A DNA stretch of 64,000 nt, taken from the NCBI GenBank assembly GCA_020061355.1, contig JAGUYK010000032.1, forward strand, positions 124,001 through 188,000, written 5' to 3'. The translations under genes were made by a program, and so were the position numbers. This DNA is from Ignavibacteriales bacterium (GTDB taxonomy: Bacteria; Bacteroidota; Ignavibacteria; Ignavibacteriales; Melioribacteraceae). Shown in pieces: positions 43,164 to 51,963 of this stretch (positions within the stretch are counted from its first letter, which is position 1; every line of letters starts with the position of its first letter). The notes under the pieces are model-generated. The model had not been told where the DNA came from. It did no database searches and was given only the letters and a program-made list of their open reading frames with translations.

Positions 43164-43979
43164 TTAATTTTTCCTAAAGCTGCGGAAAGCAAATATAAAT
43201 TGCTTGAAGTAGTTATTCGGGAAAAAAGTTTTTAAACCGTATTCGTTCGCCTTTTCTTCGGGTAAATATGCCGAGCCGAAGATCCAATCCCAGATAGCAA
43301 ACTTTGTAGCGAAATTGCGGTTACGTCCCTTACCTGTTGTGTGATGTATTCTATGCATTTCCGGACCGTTTATAATCCACTGTAGCTTTCCGGTTTTTAC
43401 ATTTAAGTTAGAGTGGATATACATCCCCCAGACTGCGCTTATCACACCTTTATAAGCGACAACCTCCGGTTGTGAACCCAATAATACAATAGGAAGAAAT
43501 TCAATAGTTTGGTTGATCAAAATTTCGACAGCATGAGAACGTGAACCTGAAAGCCAATCAACTTTTTTGGGCGAATGATGAGCTTCATGAATTCTCCACA
43601 AAAATTTATTCTTATGTTGCCAGCGGTGCATCCAGTAAATGTAAAGATCATGAGTAATTGTATAGAAAATTAACTGGAGCCAAATTGGAACATCTGCAAA
43701 TAATCTTAAACGGGAAAATCCTGATGTGTTATCAAGCGAGTTAATTATAATCGTAAAAATTATTATTCCGAGAATATAACTTTGAGCGATTGTATAGAGA
43801 GCGAAATCGTCAAAGAAACCTTCTCGCAAAACTTTTTGTCCCTTGTTATAAGGAAAAATTCTTTCGAATATAACAAATAAAATTGCCGTCACCGCAATAA
43901 TCAGATAAGATGCTTTTTCATAGGCTTGAAGGTTGGATAGATAAATCACAATAGATTCTAAAAGTGCAGTGAGATCCAT
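43164..43979 (-). CDS. Membrane di-iron hydroxylase (sterol desaturase family)
   Basis: 271 residues with four or so membrane spans and the fatty-acid hydroxylase histidine boxes HDLYIYWMHRWQH (about 110-122), HEAHH (about 131-135) and HRIHHT (about 211-216). It oxidises a C-H bond of a lipid or lipid-linked substrate at the membrane. It overlaps the neuB stop by one base, which ties it to the sugar locus, an unusual partner for a nonulosonate pathway. It may act on a lipid carrier or a membrane lipid unrelated to the sugar. Confidence 0.85.
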   Translation of the reverse strand: MDLTALLESIVIYLSNLQAYEKASYLIIAVTAILFVIFERIFPYNKGQKVLREGFFDDFALYTIAQSYILGIIIFTIIINSLDNTSGFSRLRLFADVPIWLQLIFYTITHDLYIYWMHRWQHKNKFLWRIHEAHHSPKKVDWLSGSRSHAVEILINQTIEFLPIVLLGSQPEVVAYKGVISAVWGMYIHSNLNVKTGKLQWIINGPEMHRIHHTTGKGRNRNFATKFAIWDWIFGSAYLPEEKANEYGLKTFFPNNYFKQFIFAFRSFRKN

Positions 43980-44872
43980 TACATAATACTTTGTTTACTT
44001 GTACGTCTTAATTTCTGGATATTTTTAAGTTCACTCTCGTAAACTCTTTTTATTCCATCACCCAGAGCTTTTTCAATATCACGGATATCTTTTACCAGCC
44101 GGGACATGCCGACGATCTCCACTGAAGCAGCCTGATCGGTTCCCCACATTGCACGATCCAATGTTATGTGCCTTTCTACAAAGGTTGCACCTAGAGCAAC
44201 GGCAGCCAATGTCGGCGCTAATCCGGTTTCGTGACCAGAATAGCCAATTGGCACACCCGGAAATTTTTCCTTATATGTCTGGATGACTTTCAAATTCAAT
44301 TCATTAAGTACACATGGGTAAGTTGAAGTTGATTGAGCTATCATTAAATTTTCTGTACCTAATATTTTTACTGCTTCTTCAACTTCTTCCATTGTGGACA
44401 TTCCTGTTGAAAGCACTATCGGTTTATTGGTAGCTTTCATTTTTTTTAGTAATACTGTATCTGTTAGGGATGCGGAAGCAATTTTGTAAATAGACGGATT
44501 AAATTGCTCAATGAAGTCGAGTGCTTCTTCATCCCATGGAGAAGCAAACCAATCAATCCCTTTTTGTTTGCAATATTCGTTTATTTCGCTGTATTGATCA
44601 TAATCAAATTCAACTCTATGGCGATATTCTATATATGTCATCCTGCCCCATGGAGTATCGCGCTCTGTGTACCATTGGTCTTTCGGTACACACAGTTCCG
44701 GAGTCCTTTTCTGGAATTTAACAGCATCACATCCGGCAAACACCGCTCCGTCTATCATTTTTTGTGCTAATGCAATTGAGCCATTATGATTGATACCGAT
44801 TTCGGCAATTATATACACTGGCTCACCCTCACCTATATACCTGTTGCCGACTTTTAATTTTGTTTGTGGCAT
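43979..44872 (-). CDS. NeuB-family ulosonic-acid synthase without SAF domain
   Basis: 297 residues from the ATG at 44872 (AAAGGA upstream); a TTG at 44887 lies inside that site. The PEP-condensing TIM barrel shows IIAEIGINHNGS (about 21-32), AVKFQKR, KIASASLTD, LSTGMST, and GYSGHETG. NeuB, LegI and PseI normally carry a C-terminal SAF (antifreeze-like) domain of about 60 residues. This protein stops at KNIQKLRRTSKQSIM, just where that domain would begin, and the reading frame ends cleanly. It should condense PEP with an aldose or its phosphate; with a phosphatase next door, a phosphorylated product is plausible. Confidence 0.88.
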   Translation of the reverse strand: MPQTKLKVGNRYIGEGEPVYIIAEIGINHNGSIALAQKMIDGAVFAGCDAVKFQKRTPELCVPKDQWYTERDTPWGRMTYIEYRHRVEFDYDQYSEINEYCKQKGIDWFASPWDEEALDFIEQFNPSIYKIASASLTDTVLLKKMKATNKPIVLSTGMSTMEEVEEAVKILGTENLMIAQSTSTYPCVLNELNLKVIQTYKEKFPGVPIGYSGHETGLAPTLAAVALGATFVERHITLDRAMWGTDQAASVEIVGMSRLVKDIRDIEKALGDGIKRVYESELKNIQKLRRTSKQSIM

Positions 44873-44889
44873 TAATTTTCCTTTCAATA

Positions 44890-45420
44890 CTATTTTAATT
44901 TCTTTTTCATTTTAGATTTGATAATTATTTCGGAAAAATCTCTAACGGCTCCGTTTCCACCTTTGTTCTTGACAACGATATTAGAAACATCTTTAGCGAA
45001 TTTTGTTGCATCAACAGGGCATGCTGAAAGTCCAACCAATTTCATAATCTCAACATCATTAGTATCATCTCCCATATATGCTACCTCGTCGGTTGTAAGG
45101 CTTTTCCTTTTAAGTATTTCACCAAGAATTTTTTCTTTTTCAAAAACTCCAAGATGAAGTTCAGTAATTTTTAATTTACGTGCACGGCTCGAAACAATTT
45201 CGGTATCTTCTCTAGTTATTATTCCGGTTTCTACATCGGCTACTCTTCTCAGTCTTTCAATTCCCATCCCATCGCGAATTGAAAATCTTTTCATCTCCTC
45301 ACCTTTAGCAGAATAGTAAACACCTGTATCGGTTAATACACCGTCAACATCAAGTAAAAGCATTTTTATTTTTGATGCTTTCTTAAGAATTTCTTCCCCG
45401 GATAATTTTTTCTTTTTCAT
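44890..45420 (-). CDS. HAD phosphatase, KdsC-like
   Basis: 176 residues. HAD motifs are LLLDVDGVLTDTGVYY (about 20-35, nucleophile Asp) and AYMGDDTNDVEIM (about 113-125); the capless C0 layout and length match KdsC/neuraminate-9-phosphate phosphatases. Directly upstream of neuB (17 bases), it most likely dephosphorylates the 9- or 8-phosphate ulosonic acid made by that enzyme. KDO biosynthesis is the alternative, but no kdsA or kdsB is here. Confidence 0.88.
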   Translation of the reverse strand: MKKKKLSGEEILKKASKIKMLLLDVDGVLTDTGVYYSAKGEEMKRFSIRDGMGIERLRRVADVETGIITREDTEIVSSRARKLKITELHLGVFEKEKILGEILKRKSLTTDEVAYMGDDTNDVEIMKLVGLSACPVDATKFAKDVSNIVVKNKGGNGAVRDFSEIIIKSKMKKKLK

Positions 45421-45473
45421 TTTTAAAGTTCCTTAATGATTGAGTATAAATACCCACGTAACAATCTGTATTA

Positions 45474-46277
45474 TTACCAGCAAGTCCAGCCGCCGTCTAC
45501 AATAAGATTAGCGCCTGTCATATAAATTGATGCATCACTCGCTAAAAATATTAATGCTCCTTTGTAATCATTTGGTTGTGCCATTCTGCCAAGAGGGGTT
45601 TTTGCAGAATATCTCTGAATAAAAAATTCATCCTGAGAATTTTCAACTCCACCCGGTGAAAGTGTATTAGCACGAACCCCGGTATTTCCCCAATACGCTG
45701 CAAGATATTTAGTGAACATGATTACTGCACCTTTTGTTGCTGAGTATGCGGGCGGTTTGAAAAACGATTGTGAACCGTCCTCTTTTTTATAAAGCGATTG
45801 ATCCGGTGCTGTGATACCATAAGTTGATGCAATATTAATTATACTGCCCGATTTTTGTTTAGCCATGACAGATCCAAGAATCTGTGAGCATAGAAACACG
45901 CCCGTTAAATTTACATCAATTGATTTCTGCCAGAGTTCAAGCGGGTAGTTCTCGAATTTTGACTGCTCGCTTGCTACTTTAGGATTTTCAAACATATCAT
46001 TAATTGCTGCATTATTTACAAGAATATCAATTTGACCAAACTTCTCTAAGATCTTGTCGCGTAAACTTTTTATTGAATCAGGATTGGTGACATCAAGTGA
46101 AACCCCAATTGATTCTGAAGAAAGGGTTTTTGAAAATTTCTGGCATTCCGTTTCATCAAGGTCAGCCACGGCAACATTAGCTCCGGCTTCACTTAATGCG
46201 TTGCAATGTTCTTTACCAATTAAGCCTAGTGCTCCGGTAACAATTGCGGTTTTGTTGTGCAGGTCAAATATTTTCAT
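45474..46277 (-). CDS. Short-chain dehydrogenase/reductase
   Basis: 267 residues: NAD(P)-binding TGALGLIGKEH (about 14-24), NNAA, catalytic Ser in IINIASTYG, YSATKGA (Tyr-x3-Lys), and LSPGGVEN. It is a complete Rossmann enzyme. It presumably oxidises a hydroxyl to a ketone on a sugar, giving the substrate of the aminotransferase encoded just before it. SDRs in similar loci (e.g. PtmA in flagellar sugar clusters) suggest this, but the substrate is unproven. Confidence 0.88.
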   Translation of the reverse strand: MKIFDLHNKTAIVTGALGLIGKEHCNALSEAGANVAVADLDETECQKFSKTLSSESIGVSLDVTNPDSIKSLRDKILEKFGQIDILVNNAAINDMFENPKVASEQSKFENYPLELWQKSIDVNLTGVFLCSQILGSVMAKQKSGSIINIASTYGITAPDQSLYKKEDGSQSFFKPPAYSATKGAVIMFTKYLAAYWGNTGVRANTLSPGGVENSQDEFFIQRYSAKTPLGRMAQPNDYKGALIFLASDASIYMTGANLIVDGGWTCW

Positions 46278-46324
46278 AAATCCTCAGATTAATATTTTTC
46301 ACTCTTCGCTCTACGATCATAACT

Positions 46325-47662
46325 CTATATTTTCTTAACCGGTTTCATATTAAAGTTATCAACTTTTCTGAACACGGGTTGCACCGGTTCACCGTGAAGC
46401 ATTTCTTTTAATTTGTTTTTTTCTACAGCTTGTCGCAAAACATTAAGAGACTCTTCAAGAGCCTGCAAAGTATATTCCACATCAGCATCGGAGTGTGAAA
46501 AGCACATGTTGTGAAATCCCTGCCATAGAACCCCACGTTTAATCATCTCTTGCTGCATCAAAGATTTTTGTAATAGCGGATCGCCGGCTTTCTCATCAAA
46601 TGCTGCCATTGAACGCCAGTTATATCCAATTGCCTTCGTGTAATCCATGCCAAGTTTTTGAGCAATCGAATTGAATCCGTTCTTAAGTTTTGCACCTTGT
46701 TCGTTAAGAAATTTTGGTACATTCTTATCACGTAATTCTTCAATTGTTGCTTTTACAGCTGCAAGTGATAAAGCCTCGCCGCCAAATGTTGTGTAAAAGA
46801 AAATATCTTCGTCTGCAAGCTGCATAATTTCTTTCTTGCCGGTTAGAATCGAAATCGGCATTCCATTAGCAACGGCTTTTGAATATGTTGCAAGATCAGG
46901 TGTAATTCCAAAGTATTCCTGTGCTCCACCGATAGCCATTCTGAATCCTGTCCACATCTCATCAAAAATGAGGACTATTCCTTTTTCTTTGCAGAGATCT
47001 GCCAGTTTATGTAAAAAATCATCTTTCGGTTCTTGAAACACTACCGGTTCAAGAATTACAGCCGCAACATCATCGTCAATGGAACTTTTAACCGACTCAA
47101 TATCATTATAATTAAATGTGAATGAAAATGATTTAACTTCTTCAGGTATCCCGAGGTTTCGAGCGGTTACCGCAATGTACCAATCATGCCAGCCGTGGTA
47201 ACCGCAGCAGAGGATTTTATTTTTACCGGTATATGCACGTGATAATCGTACAGCAGCGCTTGTAACATCAGCACCCGTTTTACTATAACGGATTGCTTCT
47301 GCATTTGGAATTATATAACGAATCATTTCCGCAACTTCAACTTCAAGCGGATGCATCATGGAAAATGTTATACCGTCTTCTAACTGTTTCCTGATTGCCT
47401 CATCAACTTTTGGGTATGCATATCCAAGAGATAGGGGCCCGACACCCATCATGTAATCAATGTATTCGTTACCGTCAACATCCCACACGTGTGAACCTTT
47501 GCCTTTTACGAGATACTTAGGTGCCACTCCATTAATCCATTGGGTTGGACCTTTTGCAAGTGTCTGAGTAACGGATGGAATTAGACCAAGTGCACGGTTG
47601 TAAAGCTCGTTTGATTTTTCAATCGAAGGAAAACTGTTTGTTAAACTAATTTTGTTAGCCAT
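46325..47662 (-). CDS. Class III aminotransferase, GSA-aminomutase-like
   Basis: 445 residues. PLP-dependent fold type I: YSKTGADVTSAAVRLSRAYT (about 126-145), CGYHGWHDW, LIFDEMWTGFR (PLP Asp), and YSKAVANGMP (Lys of the Schiff base). It resembles glutamate-1-semialdehyde 2,1-aminomutase, yet the context of NeuB, SDR and cytidylyltransferase argues for sugar transamination rather than haem synthesis. It has a C-terminal extension (about 420-445, HGEPVQPVFRKVDNFNM) beyond the catalytic fold. With the SDR it could make an amino sugar. Confidence 0.85.
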   Translation of the reverse strand: MANKISLTNSFPSIEKSNELYNRALGLIPSVTQTLAKGPTQWINGVAPKYLVKGKGSHVWDVDGNEYIDYMMGVGPLSLGYAYPKVDEAIRKQLEDGITFSMMHPLEVEVAEMIRYIIPNAEAIRYSKTGADVTSAAVRLSRAYTGKNKILCCGYHGWHDWYIAVTARNLGIPEEVKSFSFTFNYNDIESVKSSIDDDVAAVILEPVVFQEPKDDFLHKLADLCKEKGIVLIFDEMWTGFRMAIGGAQEYFGITPDLATYSKAVANGMPISILTGKKEIMQLADEDIFFYTTFGGEALSLAAVKATIEELRDKNVPKFLNEQGAKLKNGFNSIAQKLGMDYTKAIGYNWRSMAAFDEKAGDPLLQKSLMQQEMIKRGVLWQGFHNMCFSHSDADVEYTLQALEESLNVLRQAVEKNKLKEMLHGEPVQPVFRKVDNFNMKPVKKI

Positions 47663-47710
47663 TCTTTTCTCCGGGAAATAATTAAGCTGTTAGCTAGAAG
47701 CCTTAAGCAA

Positions 47711-48080
47711 TTAGACTTTTGCATCAGAATGAATTTTTAATTGAAATGCATTTAACATTTTCTTTATCTCATTGACTTCTTTTATTAGTAATTCAATTTT
47801 ACCATTATCCACTAATTTTAATTCTTTAATAAATAAATAGTAAAAGGTAATCAACTTCACTTGCTGAGCCAGCAGCAATTCCCAAATACTTTGAGAAATC
47901 CTTTGATGTATTCTTTCCAGAACCTTCTGCGATATTTGTTGGAATAGATAAAGAGGCTCTTCGGATTTGTGAGGTGATTCCATACTGTTCTTCTTTAGGA
48001 AATAATTTTGATAAATTATAAATTTCAAGCGCAAACTTATGTGCTCTTTCCCAAACTAACAATTTTTTATAATCTCTCAT
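47711..48080 (-). pseudogene. Four-helix-bundle (S23/IVS-type) protein, frameshifted
   Basis: The frame from the ATG at 48080 reads MRDYKKLLVWERAHKFALEI and SQIRRASLSIPTNIAEGSG, both hallmarks of the four-helix-bundle family, then stops after DYLLLFIY. The rest (IKELKLVDNGKIELL, then VNEIKKMLNAFQLKI) continues in another frame to 47711. The break is at a tetranucleotide repeat AATA x3 (47828-47839, plus strand). Removing one AATA unit joins the frames into a normal-length protein of about 121 residues. Such genes often sit as small insertions in rRNA or surface-sugar loci; function unknown. Confidence 0.85.
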
Positions 48081-48150
48081 TTTAAAATCTCATAAATCAA
48101 ACACAATAAACAAATAATTCTTACACATTCTTCTAGCCAACAATTAAAAA

Positions 48151-48957
48151 CTAATTGCTATCTCCAAATTTCTTTTTTTTATACTCTTCAATACTTTTCA
48201 ATTCATCAAGATGTTTATCATACCAGTAGGTTCCGGCAAATTTATGGTTGATCTCAACGATTTCCGGTTTTTGTTCTACCAGCTTTAATATATCATTCAA
48301 TCCGAAGTTAGGATTAAGTGGATGCAATTCTTCAAATACCTTTGTAATGAAACGATAATCCTCTTCATAATCGATAGTAAAACGCAATGAGTTCGACATG
48401 TCTAAACCGGTTTCCCATTCAACATTTCCAATTGTAAATGTATCGTTATGTTCCCAGAAAAACGGAGTTGTGTGCTCTCGTTCAAAATCTTTTGTTGCAT
48501 CACGCCAGGCATGTTCTAATGCCTGAAACGAAAAAATTTCAACGTCATTTCCATCGGGGTATGTTGCCGGGTGAAGATTGCTAACATAATCATATTCTTC
48601 GTTTTCAATATATGACTGTATAACACGGTCAATTATATGCGGATCAATCAATGGACAATCCGAAGGAATTTTAACCACTGCTTCAGCGTTAAATCTTTTT
48701 GCAACCTGATAGTGGCGGTCAAGTAAATCCGTTAAATGTCCGCGGTAACAATTAAGATTCTCATTTATACAGAGTTCTTCGATTTTGTCATCTTCTTGAT
48801 TTGTGGAAGTAGCAACGACAAGATTACCAATTAACTTAGCATTTTTAACACGCTCAATCATCCTGTTTAAGAGAGGTTTACCAAGGATAGGGAGCATCAC
48901 CTTGCCTGGTAAACGTGTAGATGATATTCTCGCCTGGATGACTGTTATTATGTTCAT
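48151..48957 (-). CDS. SpsF-like cytidylyltransferase
   Basis: 268 residues. VIQARISSTRLPGKVMLPI (about 5-23) is the nucleotide-binding start of the CMP-sugar synthetase-like SpsF family; PLIDPHIIDRVI and a conserved SLRFTIDYEEDYRFI follow. It would activate the acid made by NeuB as a CMP-sugar. Unlike NeuA it belongs to a less well studied branch. Its start codon overlaps the stop of the preceding transferase gene. Confidence 0.87.
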   Translation of the reverse strand: MNIITVIQARISSTRLPGKVMLPILGKPLLNRMIERVKNAKLIGNLVVATSTNQEDDKIEELCINENLNCYRGHLTDLLDRHYQVAKRFNAEAVVKIPSDCPLIDPHIIDRVIQSYIENEEYDYVSNLHPATYPDGNDVEIFSFQALEHAWRDATKDFEREHTTPFFWEHNDTFTIGNVEWETGLDMSNSLRFTIDYEEDYRFITKVFEELHPLNPNFGLNDILKLVEQKPEIVEINHKFAGTYWYDKHLDELKSIEEYKKKKFGDSN

Positions 48958-49970
48958 TAAACAGCCCTCAAACTAAATCTTTCTATTATTTCCTCACTTG
49001 AAGTATGGGGAGATTCAAGTAAATGCATTCCGATACGTGCAATCCTTTCTGCTGAAGTTCCGTTGTTTTGCAACGGCATTAATTTTTTCAATTCTTCAAG
49101 TCCGAAAAACGAATGAACTTCTTTTCCGAGTTCTATTCCCACGAATGCCGTAGTAGAATACTTTGTAATAAGAACATCGCTATTAGCTATCATGTGATTA
49201 GTGTCTCCCTCCGAATAAACTATTGCTCCGGGGGCGTACTTATTAATCTCTCTTGTAGCCCTTTCAACTTTTTCATTCGGGTGCAGCTTAAATATTAATT
49301 GCCTTCCTGAAGCAGCTTTTACGCATTCTTTAATAAGCTTTTTACGATTTTCCATTTTGTATGTTTCGCGTGAATCGGATGTACATACAAGTACATAGTT
49401 TTTATAAGGGAAATCGTTCTCAATATATTGTTTAATATTATCAAAATTTGGGATGCCGGTAACAATTATTTTTTCCGGTTTAACACCTTTCCTTTCAATG
49501 AAAAATTCTTTGTACCCGTATGAAGCAACACAAAAAAGATTGTAGAGATTAGACATGCCCATCGTAGAAGTACTTGCAAGCCAGCGGGGAATCTTAAGAT
49601 ACTTCACCAGGTAGAACATAATATTTTCCGGATCGGTCATTCCTTCCTGAACCAGAATTACTTTTTTATTGCGGATATTCTGCGGGTAGATTAAATCGGC
49701 ACATGTATAAACCAAGTCGTAATTATGCATAACACCGCGGTAATCTATTTCGAGATTATTTTCTCGTAAATATTTTTCAGTACTTTGTCTGAAAGGACCA
49801 TTTAGAATTGAAAAATTGAGATAACCCTTACTAACTACGTAGTTGATAAACCCATCGGCATAGTAAGGTGTAAAGTAGCAATCGCAATCCTGAAAATGAC
49901 GCGATATTTGATGCATCATAGAAGTCTGGTTTAAAGAACCGCAGATAAATAGAATTTTTTTCCCGGGCAT
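48957..49970 (-). CDS. GT-B-like glycosyl/glycerophosphate transferase
   Basis: 337 residues from the ATG at 49970 (upstream TTG at 50006 rejected as a frame extension). The C-terminal half has LIFKLHPNEKVER (about 235-247), SDVLITKYSTTAFVGIELGK (about 272-291) and an HSFFGLEEL stretch, which recall CDP-glycerol glycerophosphotransferases and polysaccharide GT-B enzymes. The N-terminal half is less conserved. As first gene of the locus it could transfer the finished CMP-sugar or another unit to the surface polymer. Donor and acceptor are unknown. Confidence 0.75.
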   Translation of the reverse strand: MPGKKILFICGSLNQTSMMHQISRHFQDCDCYFTPYYADGFINYVVSKGYLNFSILNGPFRQSTEKYLRENNLEIDYRGVMHNYDLVYTCADLIYPQNIRNKKVILVQEGMTDPENIMFYLVKYLKIPRWLASTSTMGMSNLYNLFCVASYGYKEFFIERKGVKPEKIIVTGIPNFDNIKQYIENDFPYKNYVLVCTSDSRETYKMENRKKLIKECVKAASGRQLIFKLHPNEKVERATREINKYAPGAIVYSEGDTNHMIANSDVLITKYSTTAFVGIELGKEVHSFFGLEELKKLMPLQNNGTSAERIARIGMHLLESPHTSSEEIIERFSLRAV

Positions 49971-50580
49971 TATCAGATTATCTCTTTTAGTTGTCAAAGT
50001 TAACAAAATATTATGCTCAAAACTTCAAAGGATTTCAAAATAACGATTAAATAATTGTTAAGAAAAATGAAAAAGTCAATTCAGTTCTTAATATTATCTT
50101 AACATATTGAACTCATTCCTTAGTGTTAGATTACTGATTTTTAGATGTTTTTCTATGGATTGGTTCTTTATGGTAACAATCACGAAGTGAAAAAGTATTC
50201 TCTAAATTGCCGGTGCCATGATTGATAATGATACTGCTTCAATGTAAGGATATTCCTCTGTTGAAATCGGAAAGAATGAATTAAAACAAGGTTTAATCTT
50301 CTTTTGAAAAATACTTTTTATAAACCGTTCCCATTCAATAAGTTAAATATTCCCCGAATTGCAAATTAGGTTATATGAACTCCTTATCTTCAATTTCTCA
50401 TTAAACTGATCGGATTTTCCAATTTTGATAAGTCTGTGAAAGTTTTAAAGAAATTCATGTTTCTTTTTATCAAATTCCTTCAATTCATTCATTTTTCCGA
50501 ATAAAATAATGACTAAATAGATACAAATCTGGCATAATTTATGTCCATAAAGGTATCTATTTTAGAAAAAGAGCAAGAGA
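49971..50580. other. Long divergent promoter region, no gene
   Basis: 610 bases between the sugar locus and the rnf operon. I see no open frame, RNA gene or strong hairpin, and no clean TAnnTTTG -7 box on the rnf side. It should contain promoters in both directions. Confidence 0.5.
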
Positions 50581-51918
50581 ATGATCTCGTTAAGTCACAG
50601 CAAAACTTTTAAAGGCGGAGTTCATCCTTATGAACGAAAAGTACTTACGGAAAATATGCCGTTTGAATTTATGCCGAATCCAAAACAGATTATTATTCCT
50701 TTGACCCAACATCTTGGTAAAGCAGCTAAACCAATTGTTAAAAAAGGGACCGAGGTAAAAGCCGGTGAATTAATAGCAGAACAGGATGGATTCATTTCTT
50801 CTCCGGTTCATAGCCCCGTTTCCGGAAAAGTATCTAAAATTACCGTTGGCGCTAATGTGATCGGCTTTCCAAAAGATGCTATTGTAATTGAATCGAATGA
50901 AACGAATGAAATTGTTTTTATGCCGCTGCTTGATCCTGAAAAAGTAACTCCCGATGAAATTCGTGAAAGAGTTAAAATAGCCGGAATAGTCGGTCAGGGC
51001 GGGGCGGCTTTTCCGACTTATATAAAACTTTCCCCGCCGCCAGATAAAAAAATTGATGTTATAATTCTTAATGGCTGCGAATGCGAACCTTATCTTACAC
51101 GCGATTACCGTTATATGATTGAAAGAACAAATGATCTTATTGCCGGTCTTAGATTGATAATGAAAGCTGTTGGAGTTGAAAAAGGTGCAATTGGTATTGA
51201 GGATAATAAACCCGATGCAATAATAAAATTGACTGAAGCTGTAAAAGATTATCCGAATATTTCAATTGAAGTACTTGAAACAAAGTACCCTCAAGGCGCT
51301 GAAAAGATGCTTATAAAAGCTGTTACAGGAAAAGAAGTCCCGCCGGGTAAACTTCCATTTGATGTGGGTGCGGTAATTCAAAATATAGGAACTGCAATTG
51401 CAATTAACGACGCAGTGGCAAAAGGAGAACCGCAATTTACAGCAGCTTTAACAGTGTCTGGATTGGGAATTAATCAACCCAAGAACTTAATTGTTCCGAT
51501 TGGTACACCATTATCCGACATTCTGGATTTTTGCGGCGGTGTTAAAGAGAATGCAGTTAAAGTTGTAGTGGGTGGACCGATGATGGGAGTTGCTCAATAT
51601 GATTTTTCTGCACCGGTAATGAAAGCAACGTCTGGAATCCTTGTGTTAACCGATGAAGAAGTTAATGAGCATGAAGAATCTACATGCTTACGATGCGGTA
51701 AATGTATTGATGCCTGTCCGCTTAATTTAATTCCAACAAAATTGGCAAGGTTATCTTCATTAGAAAAATTTGAAGATGCCGAGCAGCTTGGAATTACTGT
51801 CTGTATGGAATGCGGAACTTGTACTTATACTTGTCCGGCAAATATTCCTCTGGTTCAATGGATTCGATTTGGAAAACAAAGAGTTATGGCGTTACAGAAA
51901 GAGAGGCAGAGTGCTTAG
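50581..51918 (+). CDS. rnfC: Rnf complex subunit C
   Basis: 445 residues. It has the typical N-terminal lipoyl-like fold (SHSKTFKGGVHPYERK...) and an NADH/FMN-binding region with VGQGGAAFPTYIKL (about 140-153) and LNGCECEPYLTRDYR. Two 4Fe-4S clusters are held by C369-x2-C372-x2-C375-x3-C379 and C408-x2-C411-x2-C414-x3-C418. RnfC is the NADH-oxidising subunit of the ion-translocating ferredoxin:NAD oxidoreductase. First gene of the operon. Confidence 0.95.
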   Translation: MISLSHSKTFKGGVHPYERKVLTENMPFEFMPNPKQIIIPLTQHLGKAAKPIVKKGTEVKAGELIAEQDGFISSPVHSPVSGKVSKITVGANVIGFPKDAIVIESNETNEIVFMPLLDPEKVTPDEIRERVKIAGIVGQGGAAFPTYIKLSPPPDKKIDVIILNGCECEPYLTRDYRYMIERTNDLIAGLRLIMKAVGVEKGAIGIEDNKPDAIIKLTEAVKDYPNISIEVLETKYPQGAEKMLIKAVTGKEVPPGKLPFDVGAVIQNIGTAIAINDAVAKGEPQFTAALTVSGLGINQPKNLIVPIGTPLSDILDFCGGVKENAVKVVVGGPMMGVAQYDFSAPVMKATSGILVLTDEEVNEHEESTCLRCGKCIDACPLNLIPTKLARLSSLEKFEDAEQLGITVCMECGTCTYTCPANIPLVQWIRFGKQRVMALQKERQSA

Positions 51919-51963
51919 CTTTTGGTTATGATAAATTATTGTAAAATAAACAGAAAATAATTA

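Noticed and set aside
46325-47662. Haem-biosynthesis GSA aminomutase (hemL)
   Set aside because: The fold fits, but the operon context (NeuB, SDR, cytidylyltransferase) and the extended C-terminus favour a sugar aminotransferase.
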